Source: Anaerotalea alkaliphila
Lineage (GTDB): Bacteria > Bacillota > Clostridia > Lachnospirales > Vallitaleaceae
Direction: 5' to 3'
Length of the DNA: 64,000 nt
Assembly (NCBI RefSeq): GCF_010179735.1
Contig: NZ_JAAEEH010000004.1
Span: 46,160-110,159, forward strand
Below are positions 1 through 8,431 of the stretch, in pieces; position 1 is the stretch's first letter; every line of letters begins with the position of its first letter. The notes under the pieces were generated by a model. It was not told the DNA's origin and did not search any database. It worked only from the letters and a program-made list of their open reading frames with translations. The position numbers and the translations under genes were made by a program.

Positions 1-1061
1 TTGGGATTGTTGGTGAGCATCCGGATCTTCTTCACACCCAGGTCCTGGAGGATCTGGGCGCCGATGCCGTAGTCCCGGAGGTCGTCGGGAAAGCCCAGAT
101 GCAGGTTGGCCTCCACCGTGTCCATGCCCTGGTCCTGGAGGGCGTAGGCCCGCAGCTTGTTGATGAGCCCGATGCCACGGCCTTCCTGCCGCATGTAGAG
201 CAGGATCCCCTTGCCGGCCTTCTCGATTTCCATCATGGCGGTGGCCAGCTGGTCGCCGCAGTCGCAGCGGAGGGAACCGAAGGCGTCTCCCGTCAGGCAT
301 TCCGAATGGACCCGGACAAGCACCGGCTCCCCGTCGGAAACATCCCCTTTCACCAGGGCCACATGGTGCTCCCTGTTCAGGGTGTTCTCGTAACCGACCA
401 CACGGAATTCCCCGTATTTGGTGGGCATCTTCGCTTCCGTCACCCGTTCCACCAGATGCTCCCGCTGCCTCCTGTAGGCGATCAGGTCAGCGATGGTGAT
501 CAGCTTGAACCCGTGTTCCTTCACGTAATCCATCAGCTCCGGCACCCGCGCCATGGTCCCGTCCTCGTTCATGATTTCGCAGATGACCCCTGCCGGCTTG
601 CAGCCCGCAAGCATCGCCAGGTCCACCGCCGCCTCCGTATGTCCCGCCCGGACCAGCACGCCGCCTTCCTTGGCCGCCAGGGGGAATATGTGTCCCGGCC
701 TTGCGAAATCCCCCGGCTTGGCGTCGTCGTCCACCAGCTTCAGCAGCGTATCCGCCCGCTCCGCCGCGGAAATCCCCGTGGTGACCGTATGTACGTCCAC
801 GGAAACGGTGAAGGCCGTCTCCTTCGCGTCCGTGTTGTTTTCCACCATGGGATGGATGCCCAAGGCGTCCAGCCGCTCCCGTGTCATGGGCGCGCAAATC
901 AATCCCCTGGCGTGTTTCGCCATGAAGTTGACCGCTTCCGGCGTGGCCTTTTCGGCCACCATCAGCAGGTCCCCTTCGTTTTCCCTGTCCTCGTCGTCCA
1001 CCACCACAATCATCTTGCCTGCCTTCAGGTCTTCAATCGCTTCCTCAATCGTATTGAACAT
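1..1061 (-). CDS. ribBA: Bifunctional 3,4-dihydroxy-2-butanone-4-phosphate synthase / GTP cyclohydrolase II (3' end beyond the window)
   Basis: Catalyses two entry reactions of riboflavin synthesis: ribulose 5-phosphate to dihydroxybutanone phosphate (N-terminal RibB part) and GTP ring opening (C-terminal RibA part). The reading frame starts at the ATG at 1061 ([16 protein letters not shown]) and stays open to base 1, giving about 353 codons with the C-terminus missing. RibB signatures seen are [11 protein letters not shown] near residue 22 and the ARPGHIFPL block; the RibA part shows the zinc-ligand stretch with C, CDC ([10 protein letters not shown]) and the RQEGRGIGL motif. It is third in the ribD-ribE-ribBA order, 35 nt after ribE, so it should be under the upstream FMN riboswitch. 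ribH would be expected just beyond the window edge. Confidence 0.96.
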   Translation of the reverse strand, partial: MFNTIEEAIEDLKAGKMIVVVDDEDRENEGDLLMVAEKATPEAVNFMAKHARGLICAPMTRERLDALGIHPMVENNTDAKETAFTVSVDVHTVTTGISAAERADTLLKLVDDDAKPGDFARPGHIFPLAAKEGGVLVRAGHTEAAVDLAMLAGCKPAGVICEIMNEDGTMARVPELMDYVKEHGFKLITIADLIAYRRQREHLVERVTEAKMPTKYGEFRVVGYENTLNREHHVALVKGDVSDGEPVLVRVHSECLTGDAFGSLRCDCGDQLATAMMEIEKAGKGILLYMRQEGRGIGLINKLRAYALQDQGMDTVEANLHLGFPDDLRDYGIGAQILQDLGVKKIRMLTNNP

Positions 1062-1096
1062 GTCTGCACCCGCTTTCCTATGGTTGATTCCCACCC

Positions 1097-1747
1097 TTAC
1101 GCAAATCCGTTGTCTTTCAGGAATTGCAGGTCGATGGGATTTTTCTTTTCCGCCTTCTCTTCGAACAGCATGAACCTGTCCAGATACTTGCCGAACATGT
1201 CGCACTCCACATTGACCGGAGCCCCCAGGGCTTTGGAGGTCAGGGTGGTGTGCTGCTGGGTCAGGGGGATGATGGAAACCCGGAAGCTTTCCATCCCCGT
1301 GTCCGCCACCGTCAGGCTGGTCCCGTCCAGCGCCACGGAACCCTTTTCGATCACATAGCGCATGATGGAGGGGTCGGCTCCGATCTCCACCCAGATGGCG
1401 TTCCCCTCGTCCTTCCGGGAGAGGACCTTCCCGACGCCGTCGATGTGGCCGGATACCAGATGCCCCCCCAGCCGGTCCCCCAGCCGGAGCGCCCTTTCCA
1501 GGTTCACCGGACTTCCGGCCCCCAGACCGCCCAGGTTGCTCCTGCGCATGGTTTCCGGCATCACATCCACCACGAAAAGGCCGCTCTCCATATGGACCAC
1601 CGTCAGGCAAACGCCGTTCGTGCTGATGCTGTCGCCGATCCTGGTGCCCTCCAGCACCTTCCTCGCCTTGACCGCAATTTTTGCGTGGCTGCTCCCCACA
1701 TCCAGGGAGGCCACCGTTCCGATTTCCTCAATCAATCCTGTAAACAT
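1097..1747 (-). CDS. ribE: Riboflavin synthase, alpha chain
   Basis: Dismutates two 6,7-dimethyl-8-ribityllumazine molecules to riboflavin and the pyrimidinedione, the last step of the pathway. The start is the ATG at 1747 because the protein then begins with the family hallmark [10 protein letters not shown]; a longer upstream extension is not protein-like. The 216-residue protein holds the two lumazine-binding repeats typical of the family: the first with the TNGVCLTV motif and the second with [10 protein letters not shown] and HTTL. The start overlaps the end of ribD by 20 nt, which indicates translational coupling. The C-terminal tail (about 15 residues after the second repeat) is slightly longer than in short homologues. 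Confidence 0.96.
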   Translation of the reverse strand: MFTGLIEEIGTVASLDVGSSHAKIAVKARKVLEGTRIGDSISTNGVCLTVVHMESGLFVVDVMPETMRRSNLGGLGAGSPVNLERALRLGDRLGGHLVSGHIDGVGKVLSRKDEGNAIWVEIGADPSIMRYVIEKGSVALDGTSLTVADTGMESFRVSIIPLTQQHTTLTSKALGAPVNVECDMFGKYLDRFMLFEEKAEKKNPIDLQFLKDNGFA

Positions 1748-2852
1748 TTCCAACCTGTCCTTTCCTTGGAACGGCTTCAATCCGCAGGTCCCCCCCCGAT
1801 GGGTGGACCTCCATGTCGTCCAGCCGGATCCCCTCCCGCACATGGGGGAATCCCGCCCCCTCCACCGGTGTTTTGGCGTCCCGTCCTCCCAGCAGGAGGG
1901 GGGCGACGAAGGCCACCACCCTGTCTACAAGCCCTTCCTTCAGGACCGAGAAGTTCAGGTTTCCTCCCCCTTCCAGCAGGATGCTGTCGATCTTCTCTTC
2001 CCCCAGCCAGGCGAAGAGATGTGGCAGGTCCACCTGCCCGTCCTTCTCCGGAACCACCACAACCTCCACTCCCAAGGCCGCAAGCTGCTCCCGCTTCTTG
2101 ATGGGAGCTTTGGCCGTGGTGGCCAGGATCCTTCGGCTTCCCGGGGTGTCCTGCAGCACCTGGGCGTCCAGGGGGATCCTTCCGCAGGTGTCCACGATGA
2201 TCCGGTGGGGATGGCTGGGCTCCGGAACGTCCAGCCGTGTGGTGAGGCTGGGGTCGTCCGCCAGCACGGTGCCGATGCCCGCCATGATGGCCGAAACCCT
2301 GTGCCGCAGCTCGTGGACATGGGCCCTGGATGCCTCGTTGGTGATCCACTTGGAATCCCCCGTCGCCGTTGCGATCTTTCCGTCCAACGTCATTGCCGTC
2401 TTCAGGATGCAATAGGGCATTTTTGAGCTTATGTACTTCAGGAAGATCCGGTTCAGCTTCCTTGCCTCCTCCTCCAGAACGCCCACTTCCACCTGGATGC
2501 CGTTGTCCTTCAGGATCTGCAGTCCTTTTCCGGCCACCAGGGGATTGGGGTCCTCCATGGCCACCACCACCCTGGCGATCCCTTGGGCCACGATGGCTTG
2601 GGCGCAGGGCGGGGTCTTCCCGTAATGGGAGCAGGGCTCCAGCGTCACATACATGGTGGCCCCCTCCACATCCTCCGTAGCGCTGGCGAATGCCTCCACT
2701 TCCGCATGGGGGCCGCCATAGCGCTTGTGGTATCCCCGTCCGATGACCCGCCCATCCTTTACGATCACGGCGCCCACCAGGGGATTGGGGTTGGTATGTC
2801 CCGCTCCCTTGGCCGCAAGTTCCAGCGCCATCCGCATATGTTCCATGTGCAT
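1728..2852 (-). CDS. ribD: Bifunctional diaminohydroxyphosphoribosylaminopyrimidine deaminase / 5-amino-6-(5-phosphoribosylamino)uracil reductase
   Basis: Performs the deamination and the NADPH-dependent reduction that follow GTP cyclohydrolase II. The N-terminal deaminase domain shows the zinc motif HAEVEAF together with PCSHYGKTPPC; the C-terminal reductase domain shows TLDGKIAT and the GGG-containing ILLEGGGNL motif. I place the start at the ATG at 2852, preceded by a GGGAGGTGG ribosome binding site about 7 nt upstream; an in-frame GTG at 2861 overlaps that site and is less likely. At 374 residues it has the usual length. It is the first gene of the operon, directly downstream of the FMN riboswitch and its terminator. 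Confidence 0.96.
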   Translation of the reverse strand: MHMEHMRMALELAAKGAGHTNPNPLVGAVIVKDGRVIGRGYHKRYGGPHAEVEAFASATEDVEGATMYVTLEPCSHYGKTPPCAQAIVAQGIARVVVAMEDPNPLVAGKGLQILKDNGIQVEVGVLEEEARKLNRIFLKYISSKMPYCILKTAMTLDGKIATATGDSKWITNEASRAHVHELRHRVSAIMAGIGTVLADDPSLTTRLDVPEPSHPHRIIVDTCGRIPLDAQVLQDTPGSRRILATTAKAPIKKREQLAALGVEVVVVPEKDGQVDLPHLFAWLGEEKIDSILLEGGGNLNFSVLKEGLVDRVVAFVAPLLLGGRDAKTPVEGAGFPHVREGIRLDDMEVHPSGGDLRIEAVPRKGQVGNVYRID

Positions 2853-2907
2853 CCTTACCACCTCCCGGACGCCCGGCGGTACCGGGCGAAGCTTTCTGAT
2901 GAGAATA

Positions 2908-2938
2908 GAAAAACCCTGGACAGGACGTCCAGGGCTGA
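2908..2938 (-). terminator. Intrinsic terminator of the FMN riboswitch expression platform
   Basis: On the minus strand a perfect 8-bp stem CCCTGGAC/GTCCAGGG (2914-2934) with a 5-nt loop is followed by TTTTTC. It lies between the FMN aptamer and ribD, where transcription would stop when FMN is bound. This is the standard attenuation layout for Firmicute rib operons. Confidence 0.8.
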
Positions 2939-2984
2939 TTCCACCAATGGAAGGGCTTTTCGCCCTCCTTCATCTTTTGTTCTT

Positions 2985-3103
2985 CTTCCATCCAGACTAT
3001 ACTGTCGGTCTTGGAATTTCACCAAGTCAACCCCATGGAACATGCGGCTCGTGGACTTTAACCACCGGTCGGGAATTTCACCCTGCCCTGAAGATCCTAT
3101 GCA
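2985..3103 (-). promoter_or_regulatory. FMN riboswitch (RFN element)
   Basis: The minus strand carries the highly conserved RFN blocks in order: AGGATCTTCAGGGCAGGG, TGAAATTCCCGACCGG, the variable stem region, and a second TGAAATTCC block ending in GTATAGTCTGGATGG. This aptamer senses flavin mononucleotide. It lies about 130 nt upstream of ribD and is followed by an intrinsic terminator, so high FMN should stop transcription of ribD-ribE-ribBA. Confidence 0.95.
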
Positions 3104-3111
3104 TTTTTTTC

Positions 3112-3141
3112 AATATAGCACAACCGCCGGTTTCTTGTCAA
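3112..3141 (-). promoter_or_regulatory. Promoter of the riboflavin operon
   Basis: On the minus strand TTGACA (3136-3141) and TATATT (3112-3117) are separated by 18 nt, just upstream of the FMN aptamer. The perfect -35 box and the position make this the likely sigma-A promoter. Confidence 0.65.
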
Positions 3142-3166
3142 GAAAAACACAATCACCGGCGGGGGC

Positions 3167-4291
3167 TTAGGGCTCGAACCGCACCATGTCCTTCCGGTTC
3201 TTGGGGAAGACATTGATCCAGGTCTTCCCCTCCCGCATGACCAGGGGCCGTCCGTCCGCCAGGAAGAACAGGGTGGGGTCCTGCCTGGATTTCCTGCTCC
3301 AGGTGATGGGCACCGCGAATCCGTTGGAGATGTGCCATCCCTGGCCGGTTCCCGTAAGCTCCATGTCCATCCGCCCGGCCGCATCCCCTTTGATCGTCCA
3401 CATGCCCGCAAACTGCACCAGGACATTCTCATAGGCCAGCTGCCCTCCGGTTTCCTTGTCGATCTGGGGGGCTCCGTACTGGAACCGCAGGTAGGTGCCG
3501 CTTTCCTTGTCGAAGGTGAACCAGGGCTTGGCGTAATTGGAGTACCCCAGGTCCACCCTCCCCGCGGCGGCTCCTGCCGTAGGCCCTTCCGGGCTGAAGA
3601 GGAACTTGCCCTCCCTGTCGGGCTCCTTCCGGTAGCCCACCTTCTCCCAAGCCGCCATGATCCCCTGCTGGCTGGTGTACTTGTCATGGGGAGCTTTCCT
3701 GGCCCTGTCCCTGAAGCAGAGGATTTCATCCAGGTAGGAAAGGCCGTTCAGGCTGGGAGCCTTTCTTTCCTTGATTGCGGTCCTGGCTTGGGGGCTAAGG
3801 CCGTAATGCACGTACAGGGCGTCGTGTTCCGCGGCGAAATCCAGGTAGTAGTGCCGGGCGCTGCGCACGGGGCCGATCTTGGGGGCGTCGAAGTCCTGAA
3901 AAACCGCGTACAACCTGGTTATGCCCCCCTCCACCAGGGTCTCATAGACGATGTCCGCCTGGGCCAGTCCGCTTTGGGGCATGGCCGCCTTCAGGTTGTT
4001 GACCATGACGCCAACCGGCCGTCGGACCGCCGCCTCCTCCCTGATCCTGCGGCCCGTGAGTGGGTTGATCCCCTGAGGTGCCGTCTCCTCCTGCTGGACC
4101 TCTTGGGGCGGGACCTCCTCCGGGACTTCCGTTTCCGGCTCCTCCTCAGGCACCGCAGGTTCCTCGGGCGCCGGACCTTCCGCTTCCACCGGAATCTCCC
4201 CCGGGGCCTCTTCTTTCCCCTTGCATCCTCCCGGCAGGGCCAGTAGGGCCAGCAGCACCAGGAGCACCAGGATGTTCCTCTTTTTTCCCAT
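3167..4291 (-). CDS. DUF3048 domain lipoprotein (YerB-like)
   Basis: Predicted secreted lipoprotein of unknown function. The ATG at 4291 is preceded by AAGGAGAGG and opens a signal peptide MGKKRNILVLLVLLALLALPGGC, whose cysteine is the likely lipidation site although the lipobox is slightly non-canonical. Residues about 25-75 form a Glu/Pro-rich linker; the rest matches the DUF3048 (YerB) pattern, with blocks such as RPVGVMVNN, ARPQ-like QSGLAQADIVYETLVEGGITR, and IGPVRSARHYYLDFA. At 374 residues it has normal family length. It sits 17 nt after the DUF4130 gene, possibly as the last gene of that transcript. The family is found in Gram-positive cell envelopes; the biochemical role is unknown. 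Confidence 0.85.
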   Translation of the reverse strand: MGKKRNILVLLVLLALLALPGGCKGKEEAPGEIPVEAEGPAPEEPAVPEEEPETEVPEEVPPQEVQQEETAPQGINPLTGRRIREEAAVRRPVGVMVNNLKAAMPQSGLAQADIVYETLVEGGITRLYAVFQDFDAPKIGPVRSARHYYLDFAAEHDALYVHYGLSPQARTAIKERKAPSLNGLSYLDEILCFRDRARKAPHDKYTSQQGIMAAWEKVGYRKEPDREGKFLFSPEGPTAGAAAGRVDLGYSNYAKPWFTFDKESGTYLRFQYGAPQIDKETGGQLAYENVLVQFAGMWTIKGDAAGRMDMELTGTGQGWHISNGFAVPITWSRKSRQDPTLFFLADGRPLVMREGKTWINVFPKNRKDMVRFEP

Positions 4292-4308
4292 AGCCTCTCC
4301 TTTTCCCT

Positions 4309-5070
4309 TCAGCTTTTCTTGCCGGTGTCCCGTTTCTTGTCCTCGGAGAATTCCAGCATCATGGACCTGTACTTCAACGGCACGAACTGCCGCTGCAGTT
4401 TGGGATTCTTCCTCCCCTCGATGGCGACGGCGTGGAAATAGGCTTTCCACAGCCCCTGCATCCCCTCTTCTTCCTTGGAGGTGTTCCAGTCTTTCCCCTC
4501 CCAGTCCGCAAGGACCCACTTCCCGTCCATGCCCACCACCGCCTTCTTCCTCTTCGTGTCCTCGATGATGAACCGCTCTTGCCCGAGCCGGTCCGCGAAA
4601 TGTCCCGCCACCAGTTCCAGGATGTCCGCATCCGGGGCGAACCTGGCCAGCAGGAACTTCCCTTCCATTTCCGCAAAGCGCAGGAGGCCCAGGAAGCGGT
4701 GGCGTTCGAAGGCCACCTGCCGGCCGGTCTTCTTGACCTGGTGCACGACGGGATCCCCGTGGAGCCTGTCGATGTCCGCTCCCACCTTGAAGGCAAGGAC
4801 CAGGTACCGGAGCAGGATCCCGTCCTTGTCCTCCCGGTTGGAGAGGAAGGTGTGGTAGACATCCAGGAAGACCTGCCGGGGAAACCGCTCCTCCAGTGCG
4901 TCATAGACCTTCCTTGCCTGCCAGTCCACCGTCTCCACAACCTTCCATTCCTCCAGCAGGGGATAGCCGTACCCTTTCTCCGCGTGGATGTTGTCCGCCT
5001 TCCCGGAATGGTAGTGGGCGTAGATGCAGGTGAGGAACCCGTCCAAGGTGCCGTCGTGGAGGTAGGTCAT
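4309..5070 (-). CDS. DUF4130 / TIGR03915-family protein linked to a radical SAM enzyme (putative DNA metabolism)
   Basis: A 253-residue protein beginning MTYLHDGTLDGFLTCIY, the typical opening of the family annotated as SAM-linked DUF4130 'probable DNA metabolism protein'. In larger bacteria this domain is often fused to a uracil-DNA-glycosylase-like domain, which is absent here. No catalytic motif can be assigned by eye. The start overlaps the stop of the upstream radical SAM gene by 4 nt (ATGA), strongly suggesting coupled translation and joint function. The role in modification or repair of a nucleic acid is inferred only from the family's usual neighbours. Confidence 0.8.
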   Translation of the reverse strand: MTYLHDGTLDGFLTCIYAHYHSGKADNIHAEKGYGYPLLEEWKVVETVDWQARKVYDALEERFPRQVFLDVYHTFLSNREDKDGILLRYLVLAFKVGADIDRLHGDPVVHQVKKTGRQVAFERHRFLGLLRFAEMEGKFLLARFAPDADILELVAGHFADRLGQERFIIEDTKRKKAVVGMDGKWVLADWEGKDWNTSKEEEGMQGLWKAYFHAVAIEGRKNPKLQRQFVPLKYRSMMLEFSEDKKRDTGKKS

Positions 5071-6341
5071 GGGAAACCACCGACCTCCCGGTGGAGTCCC
5101 TGCCCCGGGTCGAAGAGCCCCACCTGGCTGAACCGGGGAAGGGGATGCAGGACCTCCTTCACGGCGTCCACCGTAAGCTCCCCGTCCCCCAGGTACTTGC
5201 CCCCGCAGGTGAGGAAATGCCTGGCCCTTTTCAAGGCCACCCCCATCCGCTGCAGGTCCTCCTGGCCCACCTTGCGCACGCCCCGCTGCCGGACGATCCT
5301 TCCCGCGCTGGTGGGGCCGATTCCCGGGACCCGCAACAGGGTCTTGTAGTCCGCCTTGTTCACCTCCACGGGGAATTCATGGAGATGGCGAAAGGCCCAG
5401 TGGATCTTGGGGTCGTACTCCAGGTCCAGGTCCGGAGTGCCCTCCGGAAGGATCTCCTCCGCCGTGAATCCGTAAAAACGCAGCAGCCAGTCCGCCTGAT
5501 ACAGCCGGTGCTCCCGCAACAGGGGCGGTGCCGTCTGGAGGGAGGGCAGGAGACTTCCCCCGTTGACCGGCATGTAGGCGGAAAAGTATACCCGCTTCAT
5601 CTGGAACCTGCGGTACAGGGCCTGGGTGGCCTTGAGGATGGTCCGGTCGCTGTCCCGGGTGGCTCCCACGATCATCTGGGTGGATTGGCCTCCCGGCACG
5701 AACTTCGGCGCATGCCGGAACGATTTTTGCTCCTCCTTGGACTGCCGGATCTCCCTCGCCATCTGCTCCATGGGAAGATAGAGCTTCTCCGGCTTCTTCT
5801 GGGGTGCGAGCAGGGCCAGGCTTTCCCTTGTGGGAAGTTCCAGGTTCACGCTCATCCGGTCCGCCAGGAGTCCCGCCTGGTGGATGAGCTGGGGGTCCGC
5901 ACCCGGGATTGCCTTCACATGGATGTAGCCGAAGAACTTCTCCCGCTCCCGCAGGAGCTGGAGGATCCTTACGATCTTCTCCATGGTGTGGTTGGGGGAC
6001 CGCTCGATGGCCGAGCTCAGGAACAGGCCCTCGATGTAGTTCCTCCGGTAGAAGCCGATGGTCAGCTCCACGATCTCCTCCGCGGTGAAGGAGGCCCGGG
6101 GGATGTCGTTGCCCGACCGGCTGGCGCAATAGGCGCAATCGAACACGCAGTCGTTGGAAACCAGGGTCTTCAGCAGGGAGACGCACCTTCCGTCCGAGGA
6201 CCAGGTGTGGCAGATGCCGCAGGCCGCCGCATTCCCCAGGCCGCCCTGGTTCTTCTTCTCCACACCGCTGGAGGCGCAGGAAACGTCATATTTCGCTCCG
6301 TCCGCCAGGATCTGCAGCTTGTCCAAAGTGCTCTTGTCCAT
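5067..6341 (-). CDS. Putative DNA modification/repair radical SAM protein (TIGR03916 type)
   Basis: A 424-residue radical SAM enzyme. The [4Fe-4S]-binding motif is CVFDCAYC (Cys65, Cys69, Cys72), preceded by extra cysteines (Cys41, Cys44, Cys53) that could hold another metal site. A helix-hairpin-helix element (LLRVPGIGPTSAGRIV, about residues 335-350) near the C-terminus suggests nucleic-acid contact. The family is known by co-occurrence with the DUF4130/UDG-like protein encoded immediately downstream. The start has a consensus promoter close by (6381-6409). The reaction is not known to me. Confidence 0.85.
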   Translation of the reverse strand: MDKSTLDKLQILADGAKYDVSCASSGVEKKNQGGLGNAAACGICHTWSSDGRCVSLLKTLVSNDCVFDCAYCASRSGNDIPRASFTAEEIVELTIGFYRRNYIEGLFLSSAIERSPNHTMEKIVRILQLLREREKFFGYIHVKAIPGADPQLIHQAGLLADRMSVNLELPTRESLALLAPQKKPEKLYLPMEQMAREIRQSKEEQKSFRHAPKFVPGGQSTQMIVGATRDSDRTILKATQALYRRFQMKRVYFSAYMPVNGGSLLPSLQTAPPLLREHRLYQADWLLRFYGFTAEEILPEGTPDLDLEYDPKIHWAFRHLHEFPVEVNKADYKTLLRVPGIGPTSAGRIVRQRGVRKVGQEDLQRMGVALKRARHFLTCGGKYLGDGELTVDAVKEVLHPLPRFSQVGLFDPGQGLHREVGGFP

Positions 6342-6380
6342 CCGGTCGCACCGCCCTTTCTAGAGGATTTTCATATGCCA

Positions 6381-6409
6381 ATTATAGCAAAAAGGGCAGG
6401 CACTTGCAA
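6381..6409 (-). promoter_or_regulatory. Promoter of the radical SAM / DUF4130 operon
   Basis: On the minus strand TTGCAA (6404-6409), a 17-nt spacer and TATAAT (6381-6386) lie about 40 nt upstream of the radical SAM start. It is divergent from the promoter at 6432-6460. Confidence 0.65.
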
Positions 6410-6431
6410 ACATTTGTTCTTTTCCCTTCCC

Positions 6432-6460
6432 TTGAAACTCCCCTGGATTTGTACTATGAT
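6432..6460 (+). promoter_or_regulatory. Promoter of the C39-like gene
   Basis: TTGAAA (6432-6437), a 17-nt spacer and TATGAT (6455-6460) lie about 50 nt upstream of the start codon at 6510. Confidence 0.6.
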
Positions 6461-6509
6461 GGACATAGAGGTCCACCCGTTCCGCAAAACCAAGGAGGAG
6501 GGTCCGCCC

Positions 6510-7145
6510 ATGCACATCCAACCGTCCATTTCCCCCATCGACTTGTCCATCTGGGACGGGTCCGTCCTCCATCAGGGAGGCAGCCAGTACTGGTTTCCCC
6601 GCAGGTTCCACCAGGTCAGCGGCTGCGGCCCGGTTGCGGCAGCCAACATCACCGCCTGGTTGGCCCAGCGATGGCCCGAACGCTATTCCAGGCTCTACCC
6701 CTACGGCACCGCCCCCTTCCAGAAGGATGCTTTCGTCCGGCACATGGTGGAGATCCGTAAATCCGTCCGTCCGGGGCTCTTTGGCCTAACCTCCGTGGAG
6801 ACCTTCACCCGTCAGCTTCTGGCCTTCGCCGCCAGCCGGGGCGTGTCCCTGTCCCATGCAACGCAAAAGGACCCCATGGATTCCCATGAGGCCCTTTCCT
6901 TCATCCGCTCCGGCCTGGAGCTGCAGGTTCCCGTTGCCATCCTTGTCCTTCTGCATCCCCGCAAGGAGCTGGACGAATACACCTGGCATTGGATGACCAT
7001 TACGGACCTGCGCTGCGCAAGCGGCACGCCGTCCTGCATCCTGGAGGTCTCCTCCTGGGGCCAGGAGCATCTGCTGGATTTCGACCTCCTCTGGAACCAC
7101 CGGAACCAGAAGAAGCACAAAATCCACCTGGGCTATTATTTCTGA
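6510..7145 (+). CDS. Peptidase C39-like family protein (putative cysteine peptidase fold)
   Basis: A 211-residue protein without a visible signal peptide. The start ATG at 6510 follows CAAGGAGGAGGG. The segment VSGCGPVAAANI near residue 35 resembles the catalytic cysteine region of C39-like/papain-fold proteins (GCGPxxxAN), and YTWHWMTITDL near residue 160 supplies the expected histidine. The central region is variable. It is a single plus-strand gene with its own promoter; its last 10 nt overlap the end of the malic enzyme gene on the other strand. The substrate is unknown, and an inactive peptidase-like role is also possible. Confidence 0.65.
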   Translation: MHIQPSISPIDLSIWDGSVLHQGGSQYWFPRRFHQVSGCGPVAAANITAWLAQRWPERYSRLYPYGTAPFQKDAFVRHMVEIRKSVRPGLFGLTSVETFTRQLLAFAASRGVSLSHATQKDPMDSHEALSFIRSGLELQVPVAILVLLHPRKELDEYTWHWMTITDLRCASGTPSCILEVSSWGQEHLLDFDLLWNHRNQKKHKIHLGYYF

Positions 7146-8320
7146 AGGGTGCTCCGCAGCACGCCGGTATCCGCCGCCGCTTTTGCCACAGCCGCCGCCA
7201 CAGCCTCCACCACCCTTTTGTCGAAGGGGGACGGAACGATGTAGTCCGCAGCCAGTTCCTCTTCCTTGAGCACCTCTGCGATGGCATAGGCAGCAGCCAG
7301 CTTCATTTCCTCGTTGATCCTTGTGGCCCCTGCATCCAGGGCGCCGCGGAAGATGCCGGGGAACGCCAGCACGTTGTTGATCTGGTTGGGATAGTCGCTT
7401 CTGCCTGTTCCGATGATCCGGGCGCCCCCTTCCATTGCCAGTTCCGGCATGATTTCCGGCGTGGGGTTCGCCATGGCGAAGATGAAGGGATCCGGGCGCA
7501 TGGAGGCCACCATCTCCTTGGTCACCACGTCCGCAACCGACACTCCCACGAAGACGTCCGCATCGGCCATGGCCTCGGCCAGTCCTCCAGACACGTCCTC
7601 CTTGTTGGTCAACGCCAGGATTTCCTGTTTCACGAAGTCCAGGTTGGTCCTTTTGCTGTTCAGGATGCCTTTGCTGTCAAGACACAGGATGTCCTTCACC
7701 CCGTACTGGGCGATCATCTTCACGATGGAACTTCCGGCGGCCCCCGCCCCGTTCACCACCACCTTCAGGTCCTTGGGGTCTTTTCCTGTGAGCTTGCAGG
7801 CGTTGACCAGCGCGGCTACGGTGATGATGGCGGTGCCATGCTGGTCGTCGTGGAACACGGGGATGTCCAACTCTTCCATGAGCCTGCGCTCGATTTCCAC
7901 GCAACGGGGGGAGGAGATGTCCTCCAGGTTGATGCCCCCCAGTCCGGGAGCCAGCAACTTGCAGGTCCGGATGATCTCTTCCGTATCCTGGGTGTCCAGG
8001 CAGATGGGGAAGGAGTCCACATTGCCGAAGCTCTTGAACAGGATGGATTTCCCTTCCATCACCGGCATGGCCGCCTTGGGGCCGATGTTGCCCAGGCCCA
8101 GCACGGCGGAACCGTCCGTGACGACCGCCACCAGGTTGCCCTTGGAAGTGTATTTGTAGATGTTCTCCTCGTCTTCTTGGATCTTCCGGCAAGGTTCCGC
8201 CACACCGGGAGAGTAGGCAAGGCTGAGGTCTTCTTTGGTTTCCACCTGCACTTTGGATACGATTTCAATTTTTCCCCTGTGGGCTTCGTGCATCTTCAGG
8301 GACTCTTCATATACGTTCAT
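7136..8320 (-). CDS. NAD(P)-dependent malic enzyme, short bacterial form
   Basis: Oxidatively decarboxylates L-malate to pyruvate and CO2. The 394-residue length is that of the single-domain bacterial enzymes that lack a C-terminal phosphotransacetylase-like part. Visible signatures are SLAYSPGVAEPC, the catalytic/metal region IPVFHDDQHGTAII, the nucleotide-binding NGAGAAGSSI, and FAMANPTPEIMPE. The start ATG at 8320 follows CTGGAGGTT. It is monocistronic with its own promoter and converges with the C39-like gene, the two stop regions overlapping by 10 nt. Cofactor preference cannot be settled from the sequence by eye. Confidence 0.93.
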   Translation of the reverse strand: MNVYEESLKMHEAHRGKIEIVSKVQVETKEDLSLAYSPGVAEPCRKIQEDEENIYKYTSKGNLVAVVTDGSAVLGLGNIGPKAAMPVMEGKSILFKSFGNVDSFPICLDTQDTEEIIRTCKLLAPGLGGINLEDISSPRCVEIERRLMEELDIPVFHDDQHGTAIITVAALVNACKLTGKDPKDLKVVVNGAGAAGSSIVKMIAQYGVKDILCLDSKGILNSKRTNLDFVKQEILALTNKEDVSGGLAEAMADADVFVGVSVADVVTKEMVASMRPDPFIFAMANPTPEIMPELAMEGGARIIGTGRSDYPNQINNVLAFPGIFRGALDAGATRINEEMKLAAAYAIAEVLKEEELAADYIVPSPFDKRVVEAVAAAVAKAAADTGVLRSTLQK

Positions 8321-8360
8321 TGGAACCTCCAGTTCAGCTATTTCTTGTTTTCTACGCTAG

Positions 8361-8389
8361 ATTATAACCCATCCCAGCCTCGGGGGCAA
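8361..8389 (-). promoter_or_regulatory. Promoter of the malic enzyme gene
   Basis: On the minus strand TTGCCC (8384-8389), a 17-nt spacer and TATAAT (8361-8366) lie about 40 nt upstream of the start. Confidence 0.6.
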
Positions 8390-8431
8390 CGAAAAGATCT
8401 TTTTAGGCACATTGCATGCAATGTCACCATG

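Noticed and set aside
5091..6480. Very long plus-strand open frame (upstream part of a 684-codon frame ending at 7145)
   Set aside because: It runs antisense to the well-supported radical SAM gene; only the part from 6510 has a ribosome binding site and protein-like composition.
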